DNA of 64,000 bases from Paraneptunicella aestuarii (GCF_019900845.1 NZ_CP074570.1:3286001-3350000), one strand, 5' to 3'. Positions 36,286 to 48,238 are shown, counted from the first letter of the stretch. The notes: generated by a model from the sequence alone, not told the origin. Made by a program: numbers and translations.

Positions 36286-37950
36286 ATGTCTCAATACGTA
36301 TATACGATGTCTCGCGTGGGCAAAATTGTCCCACCCAAAAAAGAAATTCTTAAAAATATTTCACTGAGCTTCTTCCCCGGTGCCAAAATCGGTGTGTTAG
36401 GTCTCAATGGTTCAGGTAAATCGACACTACTACGCATTATGGCGGGAGTTGATACCGATATTGAGGGTGAAGCCAGACCACAACCGGGATTAAAAATCGG
36501 TTATTTGCCGCAAGAACCCAAACTGGACGAAAGCAAAAATGTGCGTGGTAACATCGAAGAAGCCGTTGCAGATGTGGTTCATGCACTTAAGCGCATTGAT
36601 GAAGTCTATGCCGCTTATGCTGATCCCGATGCCGACTTCGACGCACTGGCAAAAGAGCAAGGTGAACTGGAAGCCATCATCCAAAGCAAAGACGGCCATA
36701 ACCTTGATAACGCTTTGGAACGTGCTGCCGATGCACTTCGTCTTCCACCCTGGGATGCTGAAGTATCCAAGCTATCCGGGGGTGAACGTCGTCGTGTGGC
36801 ACTATGCCGTTTGTTGCTTGAAAAACCGGATATGTTGCTACTCGACGAACCCACTAACCACCTTGACGCAGAATCGGTAGCCTGGTTAGAACGCTTCCTG
36901 CACGACTACGAAGGCACTGTTGTAGCCATTACCCACGACCGTTACTTCCTCGACAATGTAGCAGGCTGGATTTTGGAACTTGACCGTGGCTACGGTATTC
37001 CTTGGGAAGGCAACTACTCTTCATGGCTGGAACAGAAAGAAAAACGTCTGGAACAGGAAGAGCGTGCTGAAACAGCCCGTCAGAAATCCATTAAACAGGA
37101 ATTGGAATGGGTTCGTAGCAACCCTAAAGGACGTCAGGCAAAGAGCAAGTCTCGTATGTCTCGCTTTGAAGAATTGAACAAAAACGATTACCAAAAGCGT
37201 AATGAAACCAATGAGTTATTCATTCCACCGGGTGAGCGTTTGGGTGATCAGGTTATTGAAGTCAGTAACTTAAGAAAAAGCTACGGCGATCGTGTGCTTA
37301 TCGACGATTTAAGCTTCACTATGCCTAAAGGTGCAATTATCGGTATTATCGGCCCCAACGGTGCGGGTAAATCAACCCTGTTCCGCATGTTAACGGGTCA
37401 GGAACAACCGGATTCAGGCGAAATCAAACTGGGTGAAACCGTTCGCATTTCCAGCGTTGACCAGTTCCGCGACCATATGGATGGCAACAAAACCGTTTGG
37501 CAACAAATCTCAAATGGTCAGGACATCATCCAGATTGGCAGCTTTGAAATTAACAGCCGAGCTTACGTTAGCCGCTTTAACTTTAAAGGTAATGATCAAC
37601 AGAAGTTCATTAAAGACTTGTCGGGCGGTGAAAGAAACCGTGTTCACTTGGCTGAGTTGTTAAAAGCCGGCGGTAACGTATTGCTGCTGGACGAACCGAC
37701 CAACGACCTTGACGTTGAAACCTTACGAGCCTTGGAAAACGCCCTGTTGGAATTCCCGGGTTGTGCCATGGTTATCTCGCATGACCGTTGGTTCCTCGAC
37801 CGCGTAGCCACGCACATTCTTGACTATCGTGATGAAGGTAAGATCAACTTCTACGAAGGTAACTACAACGACTATGAAACCTGGCTAAAAGATAACTTTG
37901 GTCAGGATGTGGTTGAGCCTCATCGCCTGAAATACAAGAAGATCGGGTAA
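36286..37950 (+). CDS. ettA: energy-dependent translational throttle protein EttA (ABC-F)
   Basis: 554 residues, the usual EttA length. Two ABC domains without membrane segments: first Walker A GLNGSGKSTLL, signature LSGGERRRVALCRLL, Walker B LLLDEPTNHLD; second GPNGAGKSTLF, LSGGERNRVHLAELL, LLLDEPTNDLD. The EttA arm and the P-site tRNA interacting linker (SKSRMSRFEELN) lie between. It binds the ribosomal E site and gates translation according to ATP/ADP. The start MSQYVYTMSRVGKIVPPKK at 36286 is conserved. Confidence 0.97.
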   Translation: MSQYVYTMSRVGKIVPPKKEILKNISLSFFPGAKIGVLGLNGSGKSTLLRIMAGVDTDIEGEARPQPGLKIGYLPQEPKLDESKNVRGNIEEAVADVVHALKRIDEVYAAYADPDADFDALAKEQGELEAIIQSKDGHNLDNALERAADALRLPPWDAEVSKLSGGERRRVALCRLLLEKPDMLLLDEPTNHLDAESVAWLERFLHDYEGTVVAITHDRYFLDNVAGWILELDRGYGIPWEGNYSSWLEQKEKRLEQEERAETARQKSIKQELEWVRSNPKGRQAKSKSRMSRFEELNKNDYQKRNETNELFIPPGERLGDQVIEVSNLRKSYGDRVLIDDLSFTMPKGAIIGIIGPNGAGKSTLFRMLTGQEQPDSGEIKLGETVRISSVDQFRDHMDGNKTVWQQISNGQDIIQIGSFEINSRAYVSRFNFKGNDQQKFIKDLSGGERNRVHLAELLKAGGNVLLLDEPTNDLDVETLRALENALLEFPGCAMVISHDRWFLDRVATHILDYRDEGKINFYEGNYNDYETWLKDNFGQDVVEPHRLKYKKIG

Positions 37951-38046
37951 CCATCAGGGTCTGTAAACGATTTCTGCTGCGTTATAGCCTGTTTCCATAG
38001 GTTTAGCATGGAAGCTACAAAGAAGAACTGGAAGAAAAGAAAAATA

Positions 38047-38080
38047 GCAGTCCCAACAAGGGGTTGGCTGTTGGGACTGC
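38047..38080 (-). terminator. terminator between ettA and porin gene
   Basis: Perfect 12-bp stem GCAGTCCCAACA / TGTTGGGACTGC. The minus-strand side continues into TATTTTTCTTTTC, which suits the porin transcript; the plus-strand side (CTTTAGAG) could also stop ettA transcripts. A second hairpin (38207-38237, CAGGGAG type) follows the porin stop more closely. Confidence 0.7.
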
Positions 38081-38246
38081 TTTAGAGTGAGGAGCAAAAC
38101 TCCTCGGGTGTGACAACAGGGAAGTACCCGAGTCGAGAAGAAGCATTAACCTGCTGTCACAAACCCGGGATCAAGACATCGCCTAATCTCGATCCCAAGT
38201 AAACGTTTCCAGGGAGGCTGTATCAGCTCCCTGAAATTAACCTTCC

Positions 38247-39437
38247 TTAGAAAGCGTATTTAGCTGAAAGCTGGATACGGTTCATATCGCCTTCTGCATC
38301 GTTTTCCAAAGTACGGTTTGCATAGCCATACTCAGCACCGAATGTGATCTTGCTGTTTGGAGAGTACAAAAGGTTAACGTGAGTGCTGTAAGTGCTTTCG
38401 GTAACACCTGTACCCGTCAAACTGACATCGTTGTCGGCCTGGAATTTTGAGTAAGTCAAGGTACTGCGCCATTGGTCATTCCAAACGTGACGATAAGCGA
38501 TCGCGTATCCGTAGGAATCAATCGCTTCAAGTTCGTTGGCAGCATTCAACACCGCACCATTTGCCGCGTTAATACCTAAATAACGACCTAAACCAGAACC
38601 TGTATTGAACATCAAACGTAAATCGTCTGCGCCCAATTTGATTTTACTGGTGATGCTAATGCCGTAGCCAGTTTCGCTGGTATCAATGACATCGCCGCTT
38701 TGGTAAGCAAGTTGACGCACCATACCGGCAACAGCAACGTGACCCCAGTCAGCTTTGTGAGTGTATCTGGCAATCAAATCTGGAACCGAGTTGTCGTCAG
38801 TCACGATACGACCACCGCCACCGTATGGTGTTACGGTCGTTTCAGGGTTTTCCAACGCGATCTCGAAACCATTATTGCTATAACGGATCATGGATTGACG
38901 TACGAAGATAGTACCGTCTGTCACACCGATGAAGTCCAGCGTTTCCGGTAGCGCGGTGACGTCCTGGAACGTACTCCAGGTTTGACCGAACAACCAGTTA
39001 CCGTACTTAAGGAATGCGTGACGAACACGAGGAGAATACGAGTTAGATACACGTTCATCACCATTTGGTGTCGCTTGCATATCGAACTCAAGCACACCAG
39101 TCATTTTCTCACCATCGATCACAGTATCCGCAGCAAAACGGAAACGAGACTGTCTGGCGTGCATATCAAACTGGGTTGACTCTTCAACACCACCCACTGG
39201 CGTTAAACCTGGAATGTAGAAGTCTCTTCCAAGATTACCAGAAGACAATGTGCCTGAATCGTAGCTACTAAACATGGAATCAACTTTGATGTAACCGCTA
39301 AACTTAAAGTTAACGTCACTTGCTGAATCCGCCAATACTGCAGGGCTAGCCATCATAAGGCCAAGCACAACGGCAGTGCTGATAGAGGTTCTTTTAACGG
39401 AGCGAGTTGTTTTAGGGGTGTTGTTAGTGCGTGTCAT
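38247..39437 (-). CDS. DcaP-like outer-membrane porin
   Basis: 396 residues. Signal peptide ending near ASPAVLADS, then KFSGYIKVDSMFSSYDSG and an alternating beta-strand pattern (HARQSRFRFAADT, LFGQTWSTFQD, SMIRYSNNGFEIALENPE) ending in a terminal phenylalanine (LSAKYAF), the outer-membrane assembly signal. Resembles DcaP/porin families that pass small anionic substrates. It is divergent from acs across 224 bp; shared control with acetate use is possible but not shown. Confidence 0.88.
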   Translation of the reverse strand: MTRTNNTPKTTRSVKRTSISTAVVLGLMMASPAVLADSASDVNFKFSGYIKVDSMFSSYDSGTLSSGNLGRDFYIPGLTPVGGVEESTQFDMHARQSRFRFAADTVIDGEKMTGVLEFDMQATPNGDERVSNSYSPRVRHAFLKYGNWLFGQTWSTFQDVTALPETLDFIGVTDGTIFVRQSMIRYSNNGFEIALENPETTVTPYGGGGRIVTDDNSVPDLIARYTHKADWGHVAVAGMVRQLAYQSGDVIDTSETGYGISITSKIKLGADDLRLMFNTGSGLGRYLGINAANGAVLNAANELEAIDSYGYAIAYRHVWNDQWRSTLTYSKFQADNDVSLTGTGVTESTYSTHVNLLYSPNSKITFGAEYGYANRTLENDAEGDMNRIQLSAKYAF

Positions 39438-39661
39438 AATTATTGTTCCTGCTTAAAACTCCACCTGACTTTGACCCAAACTATTTTCCTTGCCCATAGG
39501 ACTTTGGTCTGAGTCGGACTAAAGTCCGATACATCAGGCACTTGGCATTTAATAAAGTCGCACTCAGCAAATTTACTAGAACGAGCTACCCTTTACTTAA
39601 TGTGTGAAGGCTAGCACGCTCTAATTAACGCTATATTTAAACGAATTCGAGAGGCAACCCC

Positions 39662-41584
39662 ATGAATACGACAACAGCAAATCGCTCATACTTCATAGAT
39701 GACGAGCTATACGCCAAAATGTATGCTCAATCTATCGAAGCTCCTGAACAATTCTGGGCTGAGCAGGCAGGTATCCTGCAATGGGAAACTCCGCCTCAAA
39801 AAATCAAATCCTGTAACTATTCCAAGGATAGTGTTTCCATTAAGTGGTATGAGGATGGAGAGTTAAACGTCACCGTAAACTGTATCGACCGTCATTTGGC
39901 AGAAAGAGCAAATGACATCGCTATTTTATGGGAAGGTGACCAACCGGGCGTCAGTCAAGAAATTACCTATCAAAAGCTTCATGATGAAGTATGTAAGCTA
40001 GCTAACGCCATGCGTGACATGGGTGTCGGCAAAGGTGACCGTGTAGCCATTTATATGCCAATGGTGCCAGAAGCGGCATTTGCCATGCTGGCATGTGCCC
40101 GAATCGGCGCGGTTCACTCTGTTATTTTCGCCGGCTTTTCTCCTAACGCTATCGCAGACCGCATTAATGACTGTGAAGCGAAAATGATTTTAACGGCTGA
40201 CCATGTTCGTCGTGGTGGCCGTGCCATTCCTTTAAAAACCAATATTGATCAGGCTTTGGCAAACGGTGCTTGCCCTACCATTGAAAATACCATTGTATTT
40301 AACTGCACAGGGGCAGATCTGCAATTAGGTGCCAATGAACATTGGTGGAATGAAGTGGTTAACAAATATGAGCCACAATGCGCACCAGAGATCATGAATG
40401 CAGAAGATCCACTATTTATTCTGTATACCTCTGGTTCAACCGGTAAGCCTAAAGGCGTGTTGCACACCACTGGCGGCTATCTGGTTTATGCAGCACTGAC
40501 TCACAAGTACATTTTCGACTATCGTCCTGGTGACATCTATTGGTGTGCCGCTGACGTTGGCTGGATCACAGGCCACTCTTACATTGTTTATGGCCCGCTT
40601 GCCAATGGCGCAACTACCGTCATGTTTGAAGGTATTCCAACCTATCCTGACGAGCGTCGCATTGGTCAAATCGTTGATAAATTCAAAATCAACATCCTGT
40701 ATACCGCACCAACGGCTATTCGTGCATTAATGGCAAAAGGCACTTTCGCAGCCGAAGGCTCTACCCGTGAAAGCTTGCGTTTATTAGGATCGGTTGGTGA
40801 ACCCATCAACCCGGAAGCGTGGCATTGGTATCATGAAAACATCGGCAACGGTAAATGCCCCATTGTTGATACCTGGTGGCAAACCGAAACCGGTGCAACA
40901 CTTATCGTTCCATTACCGGGCATGTCTACTCAAAAACCGGGCTCAGCAACCAAACCTTTCTTCGGTATTGAACCTGCATTGCTGGACAACGAAGGTAATA
41001 CGCTAGAAGGCGCAACCGAAGGTAATCTGGTCATTAAAGATAGCTGGCCAGGCCAGGCTCGTACCCTGTTTGGTGATCATGAACGCTTTGTACAAACCTA
41101 CTTCAGCACTTACGATGGTTACTACTTCACGGGTGACGGTGCTCGCCGTGATGAAGATGGTGACTACTGGATCACTGGGCGTGTGGACGACGTATTGAAC
41201 GTGTCAGGCCACCGCTTGGGTACAGCAGAAATCGAAAGTGCACTGGTTGCTCATCCATCTATCGCAGAAGCTGCGGTTGTGGGCTACCCTCACGACATCA
41301 AAGGTCAGGGCATTTACGTCTATGTCACACCTATCGCGGGTGTCGAAGTGAATGACGAACTTACCGATACCATCCGCAAATGGGTCAGAACTGAACTTAG
41401 CCCAATTGCGACTCCTGATTTAATTCAATGGTCAGATGGCCTTCCGAAGACAAGATCAGGTAAAATCATGCGACGTATCCTTCGTAAAATCGCCGCCAAC
41501 GAATATAGTCAACTAGGAGACACATCAACACTTGCTGATCCCAGCGTAGTTGATAAGCTAATAGAAAATCGACTAAATAGATGA
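39662..41584 (+). CDS. acs: acetyl-CoA synthetase
   Basis: 640 residues. AMP-forming activation of acetate through acetyl-AMP. Motifs: [12 protein letters not shown] (P-loop), [27 protein letters not shown] with the hinge region, and the acetylation-type lysine in [12 protein letters not shown]. It is followed 31 bp later by a LuxR-type response regulator, an arrangement seen in other gammaproteobacteria where the regulator controls acetate or alcohol use. Confidence 0.96.
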   Translation: MNTTTANRSYFIDDELYAKMYAQSIEAPEQFWAEQAGILQWETPPQKIKSCNYSKDSVSIKWYEDGELNVTVNCIDRHLAERANDIAILWEGDQPGVSQEITYQKLHDEVCKLANAMRDMGVGKGDRVAIYMPMVPEAAFAMLACARIGAVHSVIFAGFSPNAIADRINDCEAKMILTADHVRRGGRAIPLKTNIDQALANGACPTIENTIVFNCTGADLQLGANEHWWNEVVNKYEPQCAPEIMNAEDPLFILYTSGSTGKPKGVLHTTGGYLVYAALTHKYIFDYRPGDIYWCAADVGWITGHSYIVYGPLANGATTVMFEGIPTYPDERRIGQIVDKFKINILYTAPTAIRALMAKGTFAAEGSTRESLRLLGSVGEPINPEAWHWYHENIGNGKCPIVDTWWQTETGATLIVPLPGMSTQKPGSATKPFFGIEPALLDNEGNTLEGATEGNLVIKDSWPGQARTLFGDHERFVQTYFSTYDGYYFTGDGARRDEDGDYWITGRVDDVLNVSGHRLGTAEIESALVAHPSIAEAAVVGYPHDIKGQGIYVYVTPIAGVEVNDELTDTIRKWVRTELSPIATPDLIQWSDGLPKTRSGKIMRRILRKIAANEYSQLGDTSTLADPSVVDKLIENRLNR

Positions 41585-41615
41585 CTAGTTGGCTAGTCTG
41601 GGAAATGCTGTATAA

Positions 41616-42263
41616 ATGATTACATTGCTGATTGCTGATGACCATCCACTATATAGAGATGCATTACGCGGGGCCTTAAACGCCCACATGGATGAAGTTG
41701 AAATACTCGAAGCTAGTGATATGGGTCAGGCAATTGAGCAATTACAACAAAACAAGGATATTGATTTGTTGTTACTGGATTTACATATGCCAGGTAGTCA
41801 GGATTTATTCGGCTTAATCCACATTCGTAAAACCTTCCCGGATCTACCCGTCGCGGTAGTTTCGGGAAGTGAAGACAAAAATATCATCAGTAAAGTCATT
41901 GATATCGGCGCACTGGGTTTTGTTCCCAAAACCACCAATGCCGCTGATATCGCCAAAGCCATACAAAGCATGCTCGAGGGTGAAGTCTGGCTTCCGGAAA
42001 ACTTTTCAGGCGACGTAACAGAAGATCCCGAATTCGCTGAACTTGCCGACAAAATCGCTACCCTCACCCCCGCTCAATACAAAGTATTGTGTATGCTTAG
42101 AGATGGACTGCTTAATAAGCAAATCGGCTATAGTCTGGGTATCGCCGAAAAAACCGTAAAAACCCACATTACTTCTATTTTCAAAAAGCTGGATATCAGC
42201 AACCGCACTCAGGCTGTGATTATTGCGACTCAGTTGCAATTGGAAGCGCCCTCCGGGGAATAG
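41616..42263 (+). CDS. LuxR/NarL-family response regulator
   Basis: 215 residues. Receiver domain with acidic pair D8/D9, phospho-acceptor D55 (LLLLDLHMPG) and K104 (FVPKTT); C-terminal LuxR-type helix-turn-helix (LTPAQYKVLCMLRDGLLNKQIGYSLGIAEKTVKTHITSIFKKL). Likely co-transcribed with acs. The partner kinase is not in the window. Similar regulators (AgmR/ErbR group) act in alcohol and acetate metabolism; this is inference. Confidence 0.9.
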   Translation: MITLLIADDHPLYRDALRGALNAHMDEVEILEASDMGQAIEQLQQNKDIDLLLLDLHMPGSQDLFGLIHIRKTFPDLPVAVVSGSEDKNIISKVIDIGALGFVPKTTNAADIAKAIQSMLEGEVWLPENFSGDVTEDPEFAELADKIATLTPAQYKVLCMLRDGLLNKQIGYSLGIAEKTVKTHITSIFKKLDISNRTQAVIIATQLQLEAPSGE

Positions 42264-42317
42264 CTTTAGAAGTAGAGCTTGATGGATTTTGCAACTAGTT
42301 GAATCTCAAAAGAAAAA

Positions 42318-42354
42318 AGCGACATGAACACTGGCATAAAGTGCCCATGTCGCT
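42318..42354 (-). terminator. terminator between response regulator and frmB
   Basis: Stem AGCGACATG / CATGTCGCT with a 19-base loop. On the minus strand it continues into TTTTTTCTTTTG, 18 bp past the frmB stop. It could work in both directions. Confidence 0.75.
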
Positions 42355-42371
42355 ACTAGTGCTAACTGTTT

Positions 42372-43238
42372 CTACTTCATTGTCTCAGCAAATAGAGTCT
42401 TGGCATGAAAGCGCAAATGCTCTTCAATAAAACTGGCAATGAAAAAATAACTGTGGTCGTAACCTTCCTGAAAACGAAATTCTAAAGGAACGCTCTTTTC
42501 ATCAGCGGCATCAATCAATGCATTTGACATGAGCTGTTCATCAAGAAACTCATCATCTGAGCCTTGGTCAATCAGAATTGGCAAATCTGATAATGTATTT
42601 CCGGCGTCATTTAACAGACAAACAGGATCATACTGTTTCGACGCTGAGCTATCGCTTCCTAAATAGGTTGCAAAGGCTTTCACTCCCCAAGGGCATTGAG
42701 TTGGATGACAAACCGGGCTAAATGCCGACACGGAAGTAAACATCTCAGGGTTCTTAAAGGCGATACTCAACGCCCCCATTCCTCCCATGGAATGACCACT
42801 AATAGCCCACTTATCTGTCACGGGAAGATTGGCTTTCACTAATTCCGGCAACTCTTTCACAATGTAGTCATACATATGAAAATGCTTGTTCCACGGTGCT
42901 TGTGTGGCATTAAGATAAAAACCTGCGCCCTGACCAAGGGCGTAGTCATCTGCCACATTGGGTACATCATCACCTCTTGGGCTGGTATCGGGAGCAACAA
43001 TGGCAATACCCAATTCAGCGGCAATACGCTGAGCCCCGGCTTTTTGTGTGAAGTTTTCATCGGTACAGGTTAACCCCGACAACCACAACAACACGGGCAC
43101 TTTGTCATTCTTATTTGCTTGCGGCGGCAAATATACCGCGAACTTCATGTCACAATTCAGAACCCTCGAATGATGAACATAACGCAACTGCCGACCACCA
43201 AAGGCTTTATTTTCACTTATCTTATTCAAACACATCAT
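42372..43238 (-). CDS. frmB: S-formylglutathione hydrolase
   Basis: 288 residues from ATG 43238, with GGAG eight bases upstream; the frame opens nine codons earlier without support. Serine hydrolase with GHSMGGMGALS (nucleophile elbow), YLPPQ and the LWLSGLTCTDENF oxyanion region, matching esterase D. Releases formate from S-formylglutathione made by AdhC, 58 bp upstream on the same strand. Confidence 0.95.
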   Translation of the reverse strand: MMCLNKISENKAFGGRQLRYVHHSRVLNCDMKFAVYLPPQANKNDKVPVLLWLSGLTCTDENFTQKAGAQRIAAELGIAIVAPDTSPRGDDVPNVADDYALGQGAGFYLNATQAPWNKHFHMYDYIVKELPELVKANLPVTDKWAISGHSMGGMGALSIAFKNPEMFTSVSAFSPVCHPTQCPWGVKAFATYLGSDSSASKQYDPVCLLNDAGNTLSDLPILIDQGSDDEFLDEQLMSNALIDAADEKSVPLEFRFQEGYDHSYFFIASFIEEHLRFHAKTLFAETMK

Positions 43239-43296
43239 TCCTTTCGCTCCGGAGAAACAGCTCAAATTCAGGCTTGCTTCGGAGCAACCTCCCTAA

Positions 43297-44466
<1,170 letters not shown>

Positions 44467-44549
44467 CTAAATTTTCGAGGCCATTATCTATTATTAACTC
44501 AACTGTGATAATCTTCACTTTTGCAAAACACTATTACACAGAGGTAATA

Positions 44550-45431
44550 ATGAAGTGGGAAGGTATCAGCGAGTTTGTCGCTGTTGCTGAAAATGAAAGT
44601 TTCACCAAGGCATCAAAGCTCCTTGGTCTGTCTATCGCTCAGGTTAGTCGCCAAATTGCAGCCCTGGAACAACGACTAAATGTGAAGCTTTTCTATCGCA
44701 CCACACGCAAGGTCTCATTGACCCATGAAGGCGATGTATTTTTTAAACAATGTAAAAATGCGCTGGAAAGTTTAGCAGAAGCAGAGCGCTCTCTGGCAAA
44801 CTTACAACTTCAACCTCAAGGACATATTAAACTCACTGCCCCTGTCACCTACGGTGAACGAGTGATTATGCCACTGGTCAATTCTTTCCTGAAATCCTAT
44901 CCCGATCTGGAAATAACGGTGAATCTAACCAACGAAACCATTGATCTGGTACAAGGCGCTTACGATCTGGCAATACGCGTTGGAGAGCTTGGCAACTCAA
45001 GTCTGGTGGCTCGAAAGCTAACAACCCGAAAAAACTACATCTGTGCATCTCCAGAATATTTGGAGAAACATGGCAACCCCAAAGACATTACCGATTTATC
45101 GCAACACAATTGCTTAATCGGCAATAAAGAACATTGGAAGTTCAACAAAAACGGCAAACCACAATCCATTAAAGTACAAGGAAAATATAAAAGTAATAAT
45201 GGTGTAGTTCTGGTGAATGCAGCACTAAAAGGCATTGGAGTAGTGCAATTGCCTGATTATTACGTAGACAGCTACATTTCTGAAAAATCCCTGGTCGTAT
45301 TGTTGGAGGATTTCATGGTCGCAGAAGAAGATGTCTGGGCTGTGTACCCCTACAATCGCCAATTGTCGCCCAAAGTCCGTTTTCTGGTGGATTATTTATC
45401 CGATGCATTGGGCGGACAGTGCGTAATGTAA
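44550..45431 (+). CDS. LysR-family regulator, divergent from adhC-frmB
   Basis: 293 residues from the ATG with AGAGGT five bases upstream; a 15-codon upstream extension is not typical. N-terminal winged helix-turn-helix (FVAVAENESFTKASKLLGLSIAQVSRQIAALEQRLNVKLFYRTTRKVSLT) and C-terminal inducer-binding domain of the CrgA-like group. Divergent placement implies control of the glutathione-dependent formaldehyde pathway. Confidence 0.92.
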   Translation: MKWEGISEFVAVAENESFTKASKLLGLSIAQVSRQIAALEQRLNVKLFYRTTRKVSLTHEGDVFFKQCKNALESLAEAERSLANLQLQPQGHIKLTAPVTYGERVIMPLVNSFLKSYPDLEITVNLTNETIDLVQGAYDLAIRVGELGNSSLVARKLTTRKNYICASPEYLEKHGNPKDITDLSQHNCLIGNKEHWKFNKNGKPQSIKVQGKYKSNNGVVLVNAALKGIGVVQLPDYYVDSYISEKSLVVLLEDFMVAEEDVWAVYPYNRQLSPKVRFLVDYLSDALGGQCVM

Positions 45432-45689
45432 CAAACACGAAATGACATGCGCCAAAAGGCATACGTAAAACACCATAAAGTCCAGGTTAATTTCAAGCCA
45501 GTTAAGCGCAATGAAATTAGCCTCTCATCGGCCGTATATAGCTTTTTCTTTGCGCAGAATAAGCAAATAAAGAGAACACATTCACACAATTCCCTTCAGA
45601 AACCTCTGAGCAGTTGAACGGTAACTAAAATAAGCTAAGATTGTGAGCTATTGATTTGTGAAAATAACATTAACTAACAAACATTACGG

Positions 45690-47321
45690 ATGACTTTCTT
45701 TACCCCCCCTTTTGCCCTGCTGTTTTTTTTTATGTCGACCTCGACATTTGCCGCAATGTGCACACAGCAAAGTCCGGCCAACATAACTGGTGACATACTC
45801 AGCTGCAAGCGCATTATTAGCACTCTTCATCCTAAAAGTGATGAAGCTTTCGACGCTACAATGGAATTGGTTGCCCTTTACCGTCAAGCGGGAGACCTAA
45901 ACCTTGCCAATCAGGCGTTAGACGAGCTGTTACAATTCGATCTAAAAGATGCCCAGCAATATCAGGCACTCCGTCAAAAAGGCATTAATACCTACCGACA
46001 GAGAAACTACATTCAGGCTCTGGAATATTTTCACGACGCTCAGCTACTCTCGCTTAAATTGCAAGAAAACAATCTTAAAGGTCAATCAGCAAATGATCTG
46101 GCAAACGTCTATCAGGCTTTGGGCGACCTGGATACCGCGTTAACCCTGTTTCTGGAAAGTTATCAAATAGCAAAAGAACTCAATGATACACGTCGTCAAG
46201 CCATTACGTTAAACAATCTGGGCAACGTATCCAGAGATATCAATCAACTGGACGATGCAATTTTGTCATTTAGGCAAGCTCACCAGCTACACCAACAAAC
46301 GGGCGATCAAACCAAGGCCAATCACACATTAATCAGCCTTGCGGAAGTGCTTTTTAAAAAGAATCAGTTAGACAGAGCCGTTACCATCATTAACGATGTA
46401 ATTGAACCACTGAATCAAAGTGGAACTTATGCTGAATTATCAAGAGCTTATTTACTCTTAGCCGAAATCGCTATCGCTCAAAACGACATAAAGCAAGCCG
46501 ATCAATGGCTTGATGCCCAGAAGCGCACCAGACAACTGGTACAAACCAGTAAAGTCGATCAAAGAGCTCTTCTGATAGAAGCTAAATTAAAGCAACTGGA
46601 AGGCGATCATGTAACCGCACAGTCCTTGTTGAAGCAAGGGCTCAATGCCCATAGCCAACAAAACAGCCAACTCACTGAACTGTTTTACATTGAACTGGTG
46701 CAATCTCAATTGCAGTCGCAACAATTTAAAGACGCCGTCACAACTTTGCAAAATTACAACAACATGCTGAAAAACAGTCGAGCCCAAAGCACCAGTCTGT
46801 ATCAGTTACGCATGAGAAGAGCTAACGTATTACAACCCTCCCCCACTCAGCCTGAAGAAGGATCCATTAATACCGCAATGCCTGTTATCGCCTTTTTTAC
46901 AGGGCTTGGATTAAGCGCAAGCATTTTTTATTACCTTCATCGACGCAACAGGTTGGCAGCAATTCAGGAAGAATCCAACGAAGATTCTTCCCCCGAAATC
47001 GAAGACAAACAAATTCGTCAATTAATGGTAGAAATTATGTCGCTGGCGCTATCAATTTGGGAGCAAAGCAGTGGTAAAACCCGAATAGAACTGGCAGAAG
47101 AAAGCAAAGCCTGGAAAGTCAATATTGACGACGGACGCTTGCGAGTACGCACACTGGAACGCTATCTCAACATCAAAACCTTACCCAAGAAACCGCGTTG
47201 GAGAAACATTATTTCAACAGCAGGCCACGTGATAAGCCACTGTCCGGGAGATCACGCTCAAATCAACACGTTAAAACTAAAGGTGCAACAGCTGGAAAAT
47301 GTGGCTATCGACTTTAGCTAA
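45690..47321 (+). CDS. membrane-anchored TPR protein with cytoplasmic C-terminal domain
   Basis: 543 residues. Signal peptide (LLFFFMSTSTFAAMC), then about nine TPR-like helical pairs (for example ANDLANVYQALGDLDTALTLF, TLNNLGNVSRDINQLDDAILSF), a transmembrane helix near 397-420 (VIAFFTGLGLSASIFYYL) and a C-terminal ~120 residues in the cytoplasm. That domain (LALSIWEQSSGKTRIELAEESKAWKVNID ... LRVRTLERYLNIKTLPKKPRW) looks like a helical module seen at the end of other signalling proteins of marine gammaproteobacteria; I cannot name it. The layout suggests a one-component sensor. Confidence 0.75.
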   Translation: MTFFTPPFALLFFFMSTSTFAAMCTQQSPANITGDILSCKRIISTLHPKSDEAFDATMELVALYRQAGDLNLANQALDELLQFDLKDAQQYQALRQKGINTYRQRNYIQALEYFHDAQLLSLKLQENNLKGQSANDLANVYQALGDLDTALTLFLESYQIAKELNDTRRQAITLNNLGNVSRDINQLDDAILSFRQAHQLHQQTGDQTKANHTLISLAEVLFKKNQLDRAVTIINDVIEPLNQSGTYAELSRAYLLLAEIAIAQNDIKQADQWLDAQKRTRQLVQTSKVDQRALLIEAKLKQLEGDHVTAQSLLKQGLNAHSQQNSQLTELFYIELVQSQLQSQQFKDAVTTLQNYNNMLKNSRAQSTSLYQLRMRRANVLQPSPTQPEEGSINTAMPVIAFFTGLGLSASIFYYLHRRNRLAAIQEESNEDSSPEIEDKQIRQLMVEIMSLALSIWEQSSGKTRIELAEESKAWKVNIDDGRLRVRTLERYLNIKTLPKKPRWRNIISTAGHVISHCPGDHAQINTLKLKVQQLENVAIDFS

Positions 47322-47353
47322 CCACAGGGTTGTTGCGGCTTTAGTTAGTCACA

Positions 47354-47373
47354 AAAAAGGGGCTCTCGCCCCT
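47354..47373 (-). terminator. terminator for the small secreted-protein gene
   Basis: Stem AGGGGC / GCCCCT with a TCTC-type loop. On the minus strand six Ts follow directly, about 25 bp beyond the stop of the gene at 47398. Confidence 0.75.
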
Positions 47374-47397
47374 CATCAACTTAAATTTCCGTAAGGA

Positions 47398-47868
47398 TCA
47401 CTGTACTGCGGGTTCGCAAAGGTAACACGCAAATGTTACCCCCATTCCCGCTTCAAATTCCTGATGATGTTTGTCACCTTTGAACTCAGCAGGGCCTTCA
47501 AATCTGGTCCAAATAGATGTTCCTGGCGGTAATGAATTCTCAAATCCTTTCATTTTTTCATAAAGAGCATTACACATTTTATTGCCCATATCGTAAGCCA
47601 ATCGCCAATCATCAAACTGGCCACAATCCAGTTGGGGTTCCAGTTGTCTATTTGTTCCTCCACCACTTCGGGTGGGACAAACGTTGCTTCCTTCGCTATG
47701 TAAATACTTAAATGTACCTGCCGATAAGGTCATTTTTCCTAAATATACTGTTTGAGATTTCGGGCAGCTTGCACCATCGATCACCTGTAATTTCGTCAAC
47801 ATCTCAGAACTATGAGCTTGTACATATCCTGCAAAAAGCACACTGCTTAATAGTATTAAATGTTTCAT
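47398..47868 (-). CDS. small secreted hypothetical protein
   Basis: 156 residues with a signal peptide (MKHLILLSSVLFAGYVQA). Seven cysteines in the mature part (GASCPK, NVCPT, LDCGQ, NKMCNA, FACYLCEP) suggest disulfide bonds in the periplasm or outside the cell. Family not recognised. Convergent with the TPR gene and divergent from the following secreted-protein pair. Confidence 0.65.
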   Translation of the reverse strand: MKHLILLSSVLFAGYVQAHSSEMLTKLQVIDGASCPKSQTVYLGKMTLSAGTFKYLHSEGSNVCPTRSGGGTNRQLEPQLDCGQFDDWRLAYDMGNKMCNALYEKMKGFENSLPPGTSIWTRFEGPAEFKGDKHHQEFEAGMGVTFACYLCEPAVQ

Positions 47869-48238
47869 TGACTGCCTCTTAAATTGCTGTTGTCGGTTAA
47901 AAATCGGAAAGAGAAAAACCCTTTATTATTTTTCTACTCATTTGGGTAATAAAAGCTTGCATCAAACTCATTACCAATGCATCTAAACTCACGGGAATAA
48001 TGGGTAAATTTGGGTAAAAATAAATATATCTTATTGTTTTTTAATAATTATTTAAAAGCACACCAACTCTCATGGCCTTCTCGCCGTGTCAGGGGTTCAT
48101 TTGTCCCCAATTGACCCTGAGTGACCCAACATCACCCTTCCATACGGTCTGAAAACTAACCACCATCAAATTGCGCTCTAACCGCGCCTCATTCACAAAC
48201 ACTAAAACAAAAAAGAAAATCCAAAACAGGAATAAACA
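47869..48238. other. intergenic region between divergent secreted-protein genes
   Basis: 370 bp. Contains three GGGTAA(A/T) words (about 47944, 48000, 48010), which may be a short direct-repeat operator, then a more GC-rich stretch with TGACCCTGAGTGACCC. No credible frame. Confidence 0.4.
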
